Positions 33,355 to 44,935 of a stretch of DNA of 64,000 nt are shown piece after piece (positions within the stretch are counted from its first letter, which is position 1; each line of letters starts with the position of its first letter). The DNA lies in contig CM059576.1 in assembly GCA_030386875.1 (NCBI GenBank), positions 20,030,058 to 20,094,057 on the forward strand, in the 5' to 3' direction. The position numbers and the translations under genes are program-made. Origin of the DNA: Morinoia aosen (lineage: Eukaryota > Arthropoda > Malacostraca > Amphipoda > Talitridae). The notes below the pieces were generated by a model. The model was not told where the DNA came from, did not search any database, and worked only from the letters and a program-made list of their open reading frames with translations.

Positions 33355-34620
33355 TGAACTTGAACTTGAACTTGAAATTGATAGCCGACAGCGTTGGGGC
33401 CTTTGTAATGGCCTACAATTCCCTCCCCAATTTTCACACAAAAAGTTCAGCGCCTGGTACCAGACTTGTCCACTAAACTACTCATGATCTACCAATCCTT
33501 GTCACAAGCTGCTATTGGATGGCATCACTGGGATAGCCAGTATGTTAAAACACCATCCCCAGGCATATTGGGTCATTACTGACCACTCTACCTGACTGGC
33601 TCATTCCAGTCACTGTCTCTTACTCCAGGCATGCACAAGAAACATTTTCATACTTCAATGATACTCAAATTACACTCTTGATCCAATCCAGCAAGACAGC
33701 TCATACCGCAATCATCTTCAGCACATCTGGCATCCCACTCATTCTCTCCATACTGCTCAAGCACCACATTCAGGAAACTTTCTCTCTTGCTCATACTTAC
33801 TACATTGCAGCACAAAATGCTCAATTGTTTCCTCCACTCCACTAATACACTGCCGACATAATCTGTTATTATTCTCATTCCACCTCCATGTACATCTGTT
33901 CACACTCAATGACTTACATCTCACAGCAAACAAGAGTTGACTTCCAAAACTACCATCATAGAACATCTCAAACTTAGGTGCTTCTTTTTTCATATACCAG
34001 TCAAGTGTAGGCTTCCGCATCATGCTAAACCTCCACTTATTCAATCCATACTCCTTTGTTTGCCTCTCAATCTCCTTCTTCCACCTCTTGCAGTCCCACT
34101 CAGGCCCTACACCTCCAGCATTTAATAAACTCCAGTCATCCACAGGTCTCCCAATTCTAACATGAATAATCTTTTGCATACTAAGCTTCCTTGCATGCCC
34201 CCAACACACTTTCTCCCAATAGCTTACACTCAGATTCCATTCAAAAATTCGCTTTACCCATCTGCTATTCTGCATTCTTTCAATTCCCACCTTATAATTC
34301 AGCACCGCTTTCATCATTCTTTCAGAAAATAGGCTCCACCCAAGGTCACCTCTAATGGCTTCTGTAGCTGTTCATTTCGGAGCACCCAATGCTAACCGTC
34401 CTACCTTATTTTGTATTACATCCAGCTTTTCAAGATCACTTCCATTCCAGGCAAGAGCACTCATACCATTCAAGACACTAGGTACAGCAACATACTTCCA
34501 CATTCCTCTCATACATTCATACTTGTTTGCTCAGTATCTGGCCACACTATTTAATCGTCCACTCCACTGCATAGCTTTTGCCACTTTATGCTCATAGAAG
34601 CCACACAATTACCTACTTTG
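33355..34620 (-). mobile_element. LINE C, 5'-truncated 3' fragment
   Basis: The minus strand carries the C-terminal part of a LINE ORF2 followed by a 3' UTR and an (AAGTTC)n tail at 33355-33380. It is severely 5'-truncated. The conserved protein end and short-period tail identify a retroposed non-LTR element distinct from LINEs A and B (no RNase H). The clade could not be assigned. Confidence 0.65.
33648..34617 (-). pseudogene. LINE C ORF2 C-terminus
   Basis: It reads NKYECMRGMWKYVAVPSVLN, then LDVIQNKVGRLALGAPK, a tryptophan-rich stretch (RWKKEIERQTKEYGLNKWRF), and a final zinc-like CRQCISGVEETIEHFVLQC followed by SKYEQER. This C-x2-C...H...C tail after the RT thumb is standard in several LINE clades. 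There are in-frame stops near 34565 and 34372, and a frameshift after KYEQER near 33760. It encodes no catalytic RT motif, because the fragment begins downstream of them. Confidence 0.65.
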
Positions 34621-35098
34621 CAGAAAATACTGAACACGAGACTCGATTTACGAATTCGGAATTTCGTTACGACTCGAAATCTCGTATTCAGATTTCAGAA
34701 TGCTGAATTTTCCGGAAGAAATATTTCCATCAAAGTTGCTTGGCATAGTGCACGTACTATCATTTGGCATCACTTCTCTGCCAACACTATATGGACAATG
34801 TTGAAAAAATTATTGATTCTAATTTTTTGAGTAGAAGTATGATCTCAATTTTGTTTTCTATTATTCGAACTACAAATATTCATATAGGTATAATCTTTGC
34901 AAATAAAGTGGCAATCACTTATAATCCTACGACAACACTTAGAATACCTTACTTTGTTACTTTGGAGAAATTAGGCACTTCACCAGTCGCAGGTAAGAGT
35001 GCCAAATGTACAGCATCTAGAACGTGGGGCATTGAGGTTTAATGCATCATCCCAGTATTGACAATGAATTCAAGGACCAGGGCCACCTCAGCACTGAA

Positions 35099-35140
35099 CC
35101 CCCCCCCCCCCCTCCCCCCCCCTCCCCCCCCCCCCCCCCT
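35099..35140 (+). repeat. Polycytosine tract
   Basis: About 40 bases of almost pure C interrupted by three T. Length may be assembly-sensitive. Confidence 0.9.
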
Positions 35141-35397
35141 CACCAAGCTCACTGCTCGCATCAAAGGTTGGTTTTTAGTCTCTGGCATGATCTTTCATTG
35201 CCTTCCGCTGAAGTTCAAACGCAGAGCAATCAATCTATACACGGGAAATGTTCAAGTCACACCTACAGTGGCTGCATTTGGGTTTTAATGCTTTGGTAAA
35301 TAAGTTATAATGAATTATTTGAGCATTAAGTAACCTCAGCCTGGTTAGAATCACCTGATCCTTCCTTGAGACCTCAGTATTTACGGTAGGTTTTAAT

Positions 35398-35696
35398 AAA
35401 GGTTAAAGGTTAAAGGTTAACATCGGCATCTTTGGGATGCTTTATTTCCAATCAAGCCTGATACATATGATCTTAGCATTGATTTTTCAAATGTCTTATA
35501 ACTAACACCATATATAGGACACCATGACGGTTCCCCCGTAAAGCCGGTACCCATTTCCGACACCTGGGTTGAGTGGGGTATTGTGCTTGAGCTTTCCCTT
35601 ATACCCAACGGGGAAAATCTCCGCGCCAGCGCCGGGATACGAACCCGCGACTCCAACAAACGAGCTCGATCTCTTAACCACTGTACCACGGAGAGC
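35398..35696 (-). repeat. tRNA-derived SINE
   Basis: The minus strand begins GCTCTCCGTGGTACAGTGG, with a pol III A box (TGGTACAGTGG). A B box, GGTTCGTATCC, lies at 35645-35635. It continues as a tRNA-unrelated body and ends in an (AACCTTT)n tail (35398-35421). Total length is about 300 bp. Transcription would be by RNA polymerase III from the internal promoter, with retroposition by a LINE that recognises the tail. Confidence 0.85.
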
Positions 35697-35893
35697 AAAA
35701 ATATGGGTTTTATTTTGTGTTACAGGAAATGTTCCCTATCCCATTCATTTTGCCATTGTCCTTTACAGTGTAAGTATATGTAAACTCCCAGATCTGTGTA
35801 TTGAATTAGGTTAGAACTATTGGTATTTGAAATACAAACTTTTCTTACCAACTGATCTACCTTGTCATTTTCCATAATTCCTACATGGCTTAG

Positions 35894-36111
35894 TGTACCG
35901 GCGCAGTTGCGCAGTCGGGCGTACATAGGTTCGTACGCAGGCTAAGTTCAACGCCCTGGTAGGGTTACCGCAGTGCGCTAGCTGAGTCAGCAAAACATTA
36001 GAGCTATATAAAGACGTGCGCGGCTTGTAAAGTCGCATTTGGATCTGTGTACCTCTCTACCAAGTATACTCGGAACACCTCCTGGACTTTATCTACCCTT
36101 TGGCTTACACA
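35894..36111 (+). mobile_element. Putative small solo LTR
   Basis: A 218-bp segment starting TGTACCGG and ending TTACACA, flanked by the 4-base direct repeat TTAG (35890-35893 and 36112-36115). It contains TATATAAAG at about 36005 and a downstream GC-rich leader, as in LTR promoters. No internal retroelement region is present. The TG..CA ends plus a 4-base duplication favour a Gypsy-type element, but the inverted ends are short. Confidence 0.5.
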
Positions 36112-36115
36112 TTAG

Positions 36116-38290
36116 GATTCCTTTAATGATTAGTTTTCTGGGAAAAAGGCTTTGAATCAAATGTTTGATTTTGGCAACTACATGGTGTTTCGATCGATGC
36201 AGTTGAATAGAGCTGAGTGAGTCTGTGTACAAAATACAGTCTTCAATTTGTGTTTCTGCAAATTTAAATGCATGATAAAATGGTTAAAAGTGAAGAAAAA
36301 ATAAACATAAATCCATTATTACCAGCAGCCTCTACCGGCACTCATCGACTTCTCTACGTACAACACTAGACTTCATTTAGAAAAATTTTAAAGAAATTCT
36401 AGCTACAAAAAAGTCATTCTTTGCTTTCGGCCATTTAAATATTGACTTAACGGGTGAAAAAATCAGCATAGCCGACTTTTTTACAAACTAAACCTTTCAC
36501 AAATGGTTAAAGAACCAACTCGCGTTACAAGAGTTTAAACTTCCCACTTGATGTGAGGTAGTCACTTGATTTTAGTGGAAAATTAAAACGAACAGTGTTG
36601 GCGTTCAATACTGTTGGGGGTCACCAGACGGCCGGGTAAGGCATCAATTATAAGGAATACAAAGTAATAGATATGGTCCACCTACTCAGAAGGAGTTAGC
36701 GTCCGGACGCAATTTCCGAGCGTCTTTAATCAAACTGATTCTTCCAACCATCACTTGTAGGTTAATGAATAACCAGAACAGGCTTGTTTTTTTATTGGGA
36801 ATAGAGGTTGAAGTGCTGTAGGGCGAGGCTTGACTCTCAGTTCGTGAGACTTTCTTGGGAAGAGTCCAAACCGGGTGAAGGAACTTTTGACGGTGCGCTT
36901 CCAGCTCAGGCTTGTGAAAGCGTGTACTGGAGTGTAGCTCAGGATGGTGTTAGGTGCGGAAGGTTCCGAACATTAGGCAACTCGGCATTGGAAAATATTG
37001 GACTGGCAACTGTTGCAGTATGAGGAAAACTACCTGTTGGAATAAACTCAGTAGGAATAAAGGCATTGAATTGTTAGGTATTAAACTGGAGTTCTTAGAG
37101 GCTTAGCTGCAGGTATGCAGGCCGTCCAAATTAAATAAGGTTGGTGAGGAGGTAGCTCCTTGTGGTGATTGGAGTCTGACTATTGACCTCAAGGGAACCT
37201 TTTTGGGGGCATCTGCAGTCCAAAAGTCGATTCTCCCGATTTTTTTTATTGCTTTAAATGAGTTTGAGACATGTCCCCGAATGTCTGTAAAAATATCAGG
37301 AACGCATTCCAGAGCTATCGTCCCCCTCGGGAGGGGGAGAGTTTTATGATTGGTGGGTATGGTTTGACTTTAATATTGCTATCAATTTCCAATCATAATT
37401 TTCTCGACATGTGTTTTCGAAATACGTGAAAAGAGGGTAATGACGACAATTTTTGGACTCAGCTTTATAGATTTTGTTGGAAGAAGCCGGGAGGACCGAT
37501 GCGTTCCTTGATGCTGAAGAGCTTGACTGAGATGGTGCAGTCCGTGCAGGTGAGGGCTCCGGCGAGTGCTGACGTTGACAGGGTGTGTGTGTGTTTTGTG
37601 GAGGTTACTTTCAGATTGCGAGCAATTTAACAATCCCGATAAATTCGTTGGGCTTTAGGAATAGGCTTCAATTTTGCTTAATTTTAGCAGGTGAATGAGA
37701 AGCAATTTTGGAAAAGAGATTGATGTTGCGATATCGATCTTTAATTTATGTCGGATTTTAAGATCGTTAAACGCTGACGACTAGAGTCCGTGGTTGGAGC
37801 AGTTAATATCTTAGTCAGTAATTTGATAATATACCAGGCTGAAAACAGCTCGAAAACCGAGGTGAATGCAAGGCAACTAAAGAGGCCAAGTAAGAGTCCG
37901 GCTCACGTAGAACTAGGCATAATAAATGGGATAACTCAATGGTTGAGTTAGAGGTAAAAACTCAATGTGAATGTACAAACTCGAGGCCCAGGGAATGTGT
38001 GTTGTGGCGTTTACTGACGTCGAGGAATAAGACGCTGAACCACACGAGCCGAAACACAAGTAAGAAGTGACCATCCGACAATAGCGTCGGGTGCGATGTT
38101 GCCATCACAACGACTTAAAAACTCGAACACTGTCGACGGTATTATTATTTTTGTGCTTTTGCACAAAAACTTCTAAGATTACTAATTATAAGTAGAAAAA
38201 TATCAATAATAATTTAAAGTAAGATTTTTAATGCCAATAATTATGCTATTTAAATGTCAATAAGAAATTCCCTGAATTTATACATTTTTG
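36116..38290. other. No gene seen
   Basis: Mixed-composition DNA, less AT-rich than the surroundings at 36.6-38.1 kb, with no long open frame or recognised domain. It may be old transposon sequence. Confidence 0.4.
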
Positions 38291-38302
38291 TAGCTAATGC
38301 TA

Positions 38303-39590
38303 CAAGAGCATCCCCCTTACGGACATTTTTTTCATTTTTTAACCTAGAGCAATGAAATTTGGTATACTGATAGGAAATGCAATTTAGAATCATTTATTAT
38401 TCATGACAAAATGAGATTTTCTTGAAAAGAAAATGGGAAATCATAGAAAACGACATTTTTGGGGGGGTTTTCTAAATGCTTCTTCTCCTACAGTTTTTGA
38501 GCTACAGTAATGATTTTGGTATCATTGGATGCAGAATAACGTGGACATTAAAAAAATTCTCAAATTTTCAATTTTATTTTTTTTATATATTTCATCATTC
38601 ATATTCCTCAAGGTGAGCATCCCCCTTCCGAATATTTTTTTTTATTGAATTTAGAGCAATGAAATTTGGTATACTGATAGGAAATGCAATTTAGAATTAT
38701 TTATCATTCATGACAAAATGCGATATTCTTGAAAAGAAAATGGGAAATCATAGAAAATGACATTTTGGGGGAGGGGGGGGGGGGGTGGCTAAATGCTTCT
38801 TCTCTGATAGTTTTTGAGCTACAGTAATGATTTTGGTATCATTGGATGCAGAATAACGTGGACATTCCAAAAACTTGAATGCTTCTCCTCAAATTTCCAT
38901 TAAAAAAATTTAAAAATTAAAAAAAAAATAAATATATTCTCAAGAAAATTCAAATTTATCACGTCATAACTTTGAAACAAGAATGAATTTTGAAAGACTT
39001 CCTAATACATTGTAAAGCCCTTTCTTTTCTGCATCCAATGATACCAAAATCATCACTGTAGCTCAAAAACCGTAGGAGGAGAAGCATTTTTTTTCTTAAA
39101 AATAGGTCTTATAAAACAAGTAAGTTTTCAAGACGTTCGTCGTTATAACTCCGACGTTTACAAAGCTAGAGCAATGCAGTTTGTTGCATTTGAAAGTGAA
39201 ATGTGTGCTCTACTTATCATACGGACGGATTTTCCAAATTTTTTCTGTAGAGCTTTCCCTAAAATTATAGCTTTTACCCAGACTCACAAAAAAAATTATA
39301 TAAATTCGGAATGAAAGAAATCAAAAGTTCCGTCCGTATTATAGCTAGAGCGCACATTTTACTTTCAAATACAACAAACCGCATTGCTCTAGCTTTGTAA
39401 ACTTCGGAGTTATAATGAACAAAAATTTTTATTTTTTTCATTTTAAGGAATAATTCATTTTCTATGCCCCGAGGAAAAATTTTTCTTAAACAAAAGTTGT
39501 TACAAATGTGGAGATCTAGTAGTCTGCAAATTTTCATAGACGTAAGTCCAATCGAAAAAAGTTTCAGTTTTTTGGAAATGGTTCCCTTAA
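38303..39590. repeat. Compound direct and inverted repeat block
   Basis: A 270-bp unit at 38303-38575 (AGCATCCCCCTTACGG, GAGCAATGAAATTTGGTATA, GCATTCAAGG-type ends) is repeated directly at 38610-38870. Its last part recurs inverted at 39010-39090 (GCATCCAATGATACCAAAAT). A separate inverted pair lies at 39140-39235 and 39320-39420 (TACAAAGCTAGAGCAATGC). G-runs at 38460 and 38767 vary in length. Non-coding. Confidence 0.75.
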
Positions 39591-39969
39591 TGCAGAGTGG
39601 GCTGCAGTTAAGATGTTAGGGATTTTGACTCCTAAGGTGTTTATAAGTGAATGTAGTGTGATGTCCAGTAGATCCAGACGCAGAATTGTTGAGGTGAGGC
39701 CTTAACCGTGTGACTAAGAACTACGAGCCCTGTACACACGAGGAGCGGTCAAAAGTGAGCCGTGTATCGGCATAACGCTTGGTGTTGCCATCCGCGAAGG
39801 TGTCGGTCAATATAGCCTTCTCAGTGTAAAATATTTCCGGATCACAATATTAATAGATTTCGGGGTTTTATTGAATGAAATTTGTAATATAAAATTGCCA
39901 AAATAAGTGTATTGATGTTTTTAATTTTAAGATGGTAGGTTGTATAATTTATGAATTTAGGCTGAGATG

Positions 39970-40425
39970 AGGCTGAAGGATTCACTACAAGAGTCTCCGA
40001 AACTCTCCTCGATCTGGTGATCACAAACATACCTACGGCAATACTTAGTACAGTTTTATCACCCTTTGTCGCCGATCACCACTTTGTAAAATGTAAAATT
40101 GATATTGCAAAGGAAAGATAAAACCATCGTTTTATGACTTACCACTTGAAAAGTCAATATTCGCTGGAACTGTTTCATGAAAAACTCCTATACTGGTTCA
40201 CCGAATTTCAAAATATGATGCAATCTGACGATGTGGACATTCAAGTTTCAATCTTTAACGAAAACTTTACACCAGCTCTCAATGAATGCGCACCTTATAT
40301 CACCAAAAAAATAAGCCAAAACGCACTGTGTGGATTACTAACGAAATTGAAGAACTGAGCAGAGTAAAGAAAATTGACTTGCGAGGGTATAAAAAATAGG
40401 TCGAACAGTACTTTATTCAAGAAGA
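39970..40425 (+). pseudogene. CR1/L2-like LINE D, endonuclease C-terminus and linker
   Basis: The plus strand reads TRVSETLLDLVITNIPTA, then PFVADHHFVKCKIDIAKE. This is the end of an EEP endonuclease, with the usual SDH changed to ADH. A frame change is followed by a linker (LFHEKLLYWFTEF, NENFTPALNECAPYITKK). It matches the expected layout just upstream of a LINE reverse transcriptase. It is interrupted near 40420 by the repeat block, and the reverse transcriptase resumes at 42.6 kb. It contains several stops and no complete catalytic site. Confidence 0.65.
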
Positions 40426-40860
40426 AAGAAAGGAAGCAAAATGAAAACATTTTATTTCCAATAAAGTGCAAACATGAAATGATACATTGGTTTTAAAACA
40501 CCTCAACATTAACATCCTTAAATGATTATAACACATTGGTATCGTAATATGTACCCGTGTAGAATGTTGAAACAAAATGATTGATAGAAAAGTAAAACAA
40601 AAATTAGTTCCTTTCCTTGCCTAATCTGATTTTGTACTAAGAGATCACAATCCTCGCGACGCTCATTTAAAAAACACTTTCATTTGTGCGCACAATTAGT
40701 ATTGAAAAATGAAAGCGCAAAATGCATTCAAATACCTTAGCATAGAGACCCTTGATTGCGATTTATACATGGTTATCGTAATACCCATGTTAAGTGTTGA
40801 AACATATGATTTAGATCCTTAATTGCTATTCATACATGGTTATCGTAATACACATGGCAA
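40420..40860 (-). repeat. Inverted copy of the 48.2-48.8 kb repeat block
   Basis: The block CATGAAATGATACATTGG, AACATTAACATCCTTAA, TGGTATCGTAATA and the TACATGGTTATCGTAATA phrases are the reverse complement of 48.2-48.77 kb, with only moderate divergence. It contains two of the 67-bp units present about four times at the right block. Confidence 0.8.
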
Positions 40861-40911
40861 TTGTCGACACAGGATTTAGAGCGAAGCACAAGTTAATAAA
40901 AATAAACAATA

Positions 40912-42140
40912 CCCAATTGAAATTCTGAGCCTTTTACAGATCGTTTTCAGGCAGTTATAAGCCAAGAGTTTAGTCGTTTTCGAGCAGTAAATTAGCCTTT
41001 TTCGGAGCAAATGTCTAGTATTTTTAGCCCATTTAAACGGCTATTTCTGGGCATCGAAACGGCTAATGCAACGGCCATTTTGGGCTTCTCTACTACTTGA
41101 ACGAGGCTATTCACGACCATTTTTGGCTTTTCCATTGCTTGGTCGAGTCTCGTCCTGGCCTTTTTGGGCTTCCTTACTGCTTGATCAAGGCTAATACCGG
41201 CCCTTTTGGGCTTCCTTACTGCTTGATCAAGGCTAATACCGGCCCTTTTGGGCTTCCTCACTGCTTGATCAAGGCTAATACCGGCCTTATTAGGCTTCCG
41301 TACGACTTATAGTGGGCCTTGCAACGACCTCAAAGAGCTCCAACATCAGAATTTTTATACGATATAAAGAGTTTTTAAGGCCGGGTCTTGTGGCTGCTTC
41401 GCCTAGTGAGTTCCGATTTGAGGCGAGCGAAGCAGCGGACTTACGTTTATACTTCTCCGGCTGTAGGTATCGATGATACACGGCGGAGAAGTGGGAACTT
41501 TTTCTTAAATAAATTTACATTGGGATATATTAAGATTACTGAACATAGAAGGACTAGAATCGAGGTTTGAGGGGTAACTAGGGTAAAGCACTACAAGTTG
41601 AATGCTCAGCGTTCGACAACCCAAGTGTTCCAACAGTTATAAGCTATCATTCATATTTATTTTATATAATGCATTAATAAAGTGCCAATTTTTTGTTAAG
41701 CTGAGCAGTTAGCTTTTTTATCCTAGTTTTCATGTTGACTGGATTAATTATTTATAGTTTTGTTGAAGATGTTTAACGAACCTTACCTAATCTAACTTAA
41801 CTAAGTTAGGTTAGTTGAAATTCATTTAGTTCTTTACATTTACTGAAGTAATACGACTTGTACAACATTTACGATTACGAGTCTTTTTACAATCTATTAC
41901 GCGTCCAAATAGAGGTCGTCGAAAAGGCTTGAAAACGACTTTAAACGACCCGAATGAGCCCGCAAACAGCCATTGACTAGACCTATAAAAGGCCAGTTGA
42001 ATGAAGAGCCCTTTTCAAGCCCTAATAGGCCAGGTATAGGTAGGAGTCGGTTTGAAGTCGTGATTTTTGGCCCTTTTGGGCCGTTTTCGACCTTTTACGA
42101 CTAATTTACTACCTGAAAAGGGCGATAATTTTCAATTGGG
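40912..42140. mobile_element. Foldback element with CCCAATTGAAA ends
   Basis: The ends CCCAATTGAAATTCT and, inverted, CCCAATTGAAAATTAT are flanked by TA (40910-40911 and 42141-42142). The subterminal TAGTCGTTTTCGAGCAGTAA is also mirrored on the right. A central hairpin near 41390-41435 (CTGCTTCGCCT and AGGCGAGCGAAGCAG) marks the turn. It is 1229 bp with no transposase, nested in the opposed-repeat block. Confidence 0.75.
41080..41330 (-). repeat. 42-bp minisatellite inside the foldback element
   Basis: Six units of 42 bases with the phrase GGGCTTCCTTACTGCTTGAT; the best copies start at 41166, 41208 and 41250. Because 42 is divisible by three, the minus strand stays open and reads VRKPKRAGISLDQA repeatedly. 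There is no sign that this is a real protein. Confidence 0.8.
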
Positions 42141-42589
42141 TAATATGTATAAGAGGATCGTTTGCATTTGGAGTGCGGCACTAAGTTTCAGTGTCTGTGT
42201 TTCAATTTCTAAGTTTCAATTTCTGAAATTTTTGCCAGAAAGTAAAAATTTATCATATTTTACGTTCGCAAAGTCATTCTAATATTGATCTTACTTATTC
42301 CTGTCGACTATAATGAGCATCACAACTGTTGGTTCCATGCAGCGGAATGAAGGTTGTTTTTCCACAATTAGTAGTACTTCATCTGTGGTTCCCGAAAATA
42401 GAAATGGAGCTTATTATTTTTCTAATAAGTTATCAACTCCAAAATCCAAAAATTCCTTTCGCCCATCTGACAACATTTCACCCCCTCAATCGGTGATGCC
42501 CCGCATCCGGTCATGCCTCGACATTCGGTTACGCTTCACATTTGTTTATATCCTACATCCGGTGAAAACCCACATCCGGTCCTTCATCC

Positions 42590-43574
42590 CTATGTGAGGT
42601 GTCCCAACGATAATATTTGCTATAACAAACACAAGAGATATAAAGAACTCGGAAAGATTCTTCGGAAGAAAACCACGCAAGCAAAACAAACTCACTTTCA
42701 CCAAGAACTATTCAAGGCAAAAAATAACCCAAAACGTACATGCGAAATCATTAGTGAGGTGGCTCAATATGAAAATTCAAACTGCAAAAGTAATTTTGAA
42801 AATCATTTGGAAAAAGTTACTGTGTTCAACACATTATTTTCAAGGTGCTGAAGTTTTCAGTGAAGTAAGTAAAACCAGTCAGGGGCAACTGTCAGTTGAA
42901 ATTTCGTGCCCTGCCCTACTGCACTTTCAAAAACTGGTTTCCGGTGGAGGCCACGTTTTGTCGATTTACCAGAGTTACGGACTATTTTGTACTCATTGAA
43001 AAACACAAAAGTAGTCGGACATGATGGAATTAGCCTTGAATATATCAAAGACAGTTTTCCAGTCTCAGCACCATTGATTCGTTTGATTATCAACACATCA
43101 ATAGCAACTAATAAGTTTCCAAACCAATGGATACACTCCATAATTAAAACGTTGCATAAAACCGGTGACATAAATACAGCGTCAAATTAGAGGCCAATAA
43201 GCCTTCTACCTGTCCTGCCTAAATTATTGGAAAAAGTAGTAACGAATCAACTGTCATCTCACTTGGACGAGTTAAATTTACTTCATCGAAATCAATTTGC
43301 TTATAGGAGGAAGACTAGCACTCAAGACGCCCTGCTCAATATCACTGAAGAAATATACAGCGATATCGATAAAAAATGTAACACTTTTGCTGTTACTCGA
43401 TCTCTCTAAAGCATTCGACAGCTTCGAACATGATCAACTCCTACGAAAAATACCGGACTTAGCAGTTGATACGCATTGGTTTACAAGCTACCTATCAAAT
43501 CGATCTCATGCAGTAATCTTATATTACAAGTTGTCCCCATTCCTTCAAAAGCACTTTGGTGTCCCTCAAGGATC
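42590..43574 (+). pseudogene. LINE D reverse transcriptase, N-terminal half
   Basis: It resumes with KRYKELGKILRKKTTQAKQT, then LYSLKNTKVVGHDGISLEYI (RT start), RPISLLPVLPKLLEKVV, HRNQFAYRRKTSTQDALLN, LLDLSKAFDSFEHDQLL (first catalytic Asp) and HFGVPQGSV. It is spread over three frames with several stops. Exactly after the GVPQGS codons it is split by the 1357-bp LTR at 43575-44931 and continues at 44936. The RT style and the C-terminal end suggest the CR1/L2 group. Confidence 0.8.
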
Positions 43575-44931
43575 TGTGGTGGTCTCAACGAGCTGTGCGC
43601 AGCTCCTCCTCACAAGCTTGGAAGCGTTACCTCGCACGCTACCTCACAGCCCCAAAGCGCCCTTACTGGCCGACCAATCAGCTCCCAAGTTTGGTGCTTG
43701 AGTGCCGGACCGAACCTCTACAAGCCGCACGCTCCGAGCAGCCAGGCGACATCTGAAGACACCCACGTACATTTAGCTCAGTCTCGACCGCTTCAAAAGC
43801 GCCACCGCGAGCCGCCTATTAGAGGCCCTGATACACTGGCGTTCATGACTCGAGAAATTGCGGCAGTGGATTGGGCTGCCAGGGGAAGTGGGAACTGGCG
43901 ACATGATACACTCAGTACGCAAGATGAAGCACCGCGGAATGCATTGCAAGGCGTCAGTCTGTCTCAGCGTGTCGTACGGGTAGGTGCGCGATTGTGACCA
44001 GCCGCATGAAGCGCAGGATGCAAATAAAGTGCCCATAGCGCTGTGCTTTATCTTTCTGTAAGAGCTGCTTGTCACATTCCACAAGCATTCGTATCTTTGA
44101 AATGCATCAATAAAATTCAGCGCTTGAGTTTTGTCAACTCAATTGCGGAGCAAGACATAGCTGCGCACCTCTCCTGTCAACGCACGAAATGTTACTGCTC
44201 ATCGCTGTGGCACACGTCTTATCCAGACATGCTCGGATCGCTGAAAGCTCGGTGGCAACTTTACCAACTGGCTGGTGTGCAGGGATGGGAGGCACATTAC
44301 GAGGCGTGCTGGCGGTCGTCACCGCGATATTTGCTCAGTGTATCAGGGCCTTAAATTACTAGAGAGCTAGCTTGGCGCAGTGAGGCCGCACCAAGGGCTA
44401 TATAAACAGCTACGCGGCGAACGCAGTTCAGTTCACTCGCAGCAACCCTGATATTGACACAAGTCTTCTCTCAGCGAGCCTCCTCACAGCAACGGCTCAC
44501 ACAAGGCTTCTCCCAGCGACACTCACCCCGCAGCAGGCTACTCACAGCGACTCTCCACGCAGCAGTTCTCTCCCAGCAACTCTGATTATATAATTATCAC
44601 TACAAGTCTCAACCGCTCCACAAGCAGTAGCCTCACGGCCTCCATCGCCACCACGACGGCTCACCGCTACGTCACGCACGCCGTGACTCACCGACAACCG
44701 TCGGTCCTCCAATTCGACCTCGGGTACTGTACTACCCACCTTTAAATATTTACCTCATAAGCCAAACTGTCGGCGATCTTCACAATAGTACGGCATTTAT
44801 TCCTGTTGTGTTTTCCATAGCCAATTGGGTTCGTTTGTACCTCAGGCACTCACTCAGGGCATTGATATTCAAAGTTTAAAGATATTCACAGTCTGCCAGG
44901 AGTGTAAAGCAGCCTGAGGGAGAACACTACA
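43575..44931 (+). mobile_element. Solo LTR inserted in LINE D, TSD GATC
   Basis: A 1357-bp segment beginning TGTGGTG and ending CACTACA (inverted ends with one mismatch), flanked by GATC on both sides (43571-43574 and 44932-44935). Removing it joins GVPQGS to the SPLLFSIFNN codons of the interrupted reverse transcriptase. TATATAAAC at about 44399, a likely transcription-start region rich in CAGCGA/CTCAC phrases, and the absence of gag-pol sequence indicate a solo LTR left by recombination. The four-base duplication suits Gypsy-like elements. The open frames inside are chance. Confidence 0.82.
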
Positions 44932-44935
44932 GATC

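Noticed and set aside
35058..35299. Proline-run frames around the C tract
   Set aside because: Low-complexity poly-C; no conserved sequence on either side.
35635..35696. Functional tRNA gene
   Set aside because: A and B boxes are present, but no cloverleaf with an acceptor stem closes. The unit continues into a 300-bp SINE body and tail.
40992..41261. Minus-strand (VRKPKRAGISLDQA)n frame as a possible repeat protein
   Set aside because: It is confined to a 42-bp minisatellite inside a foldback element, with no start context or conserved flanks.
43476..43997. 173-codon plus-strand frame
   Set aside because: It starts in the LINE and runs into the LTR. It has no conserved motif and crosses an insertion border.
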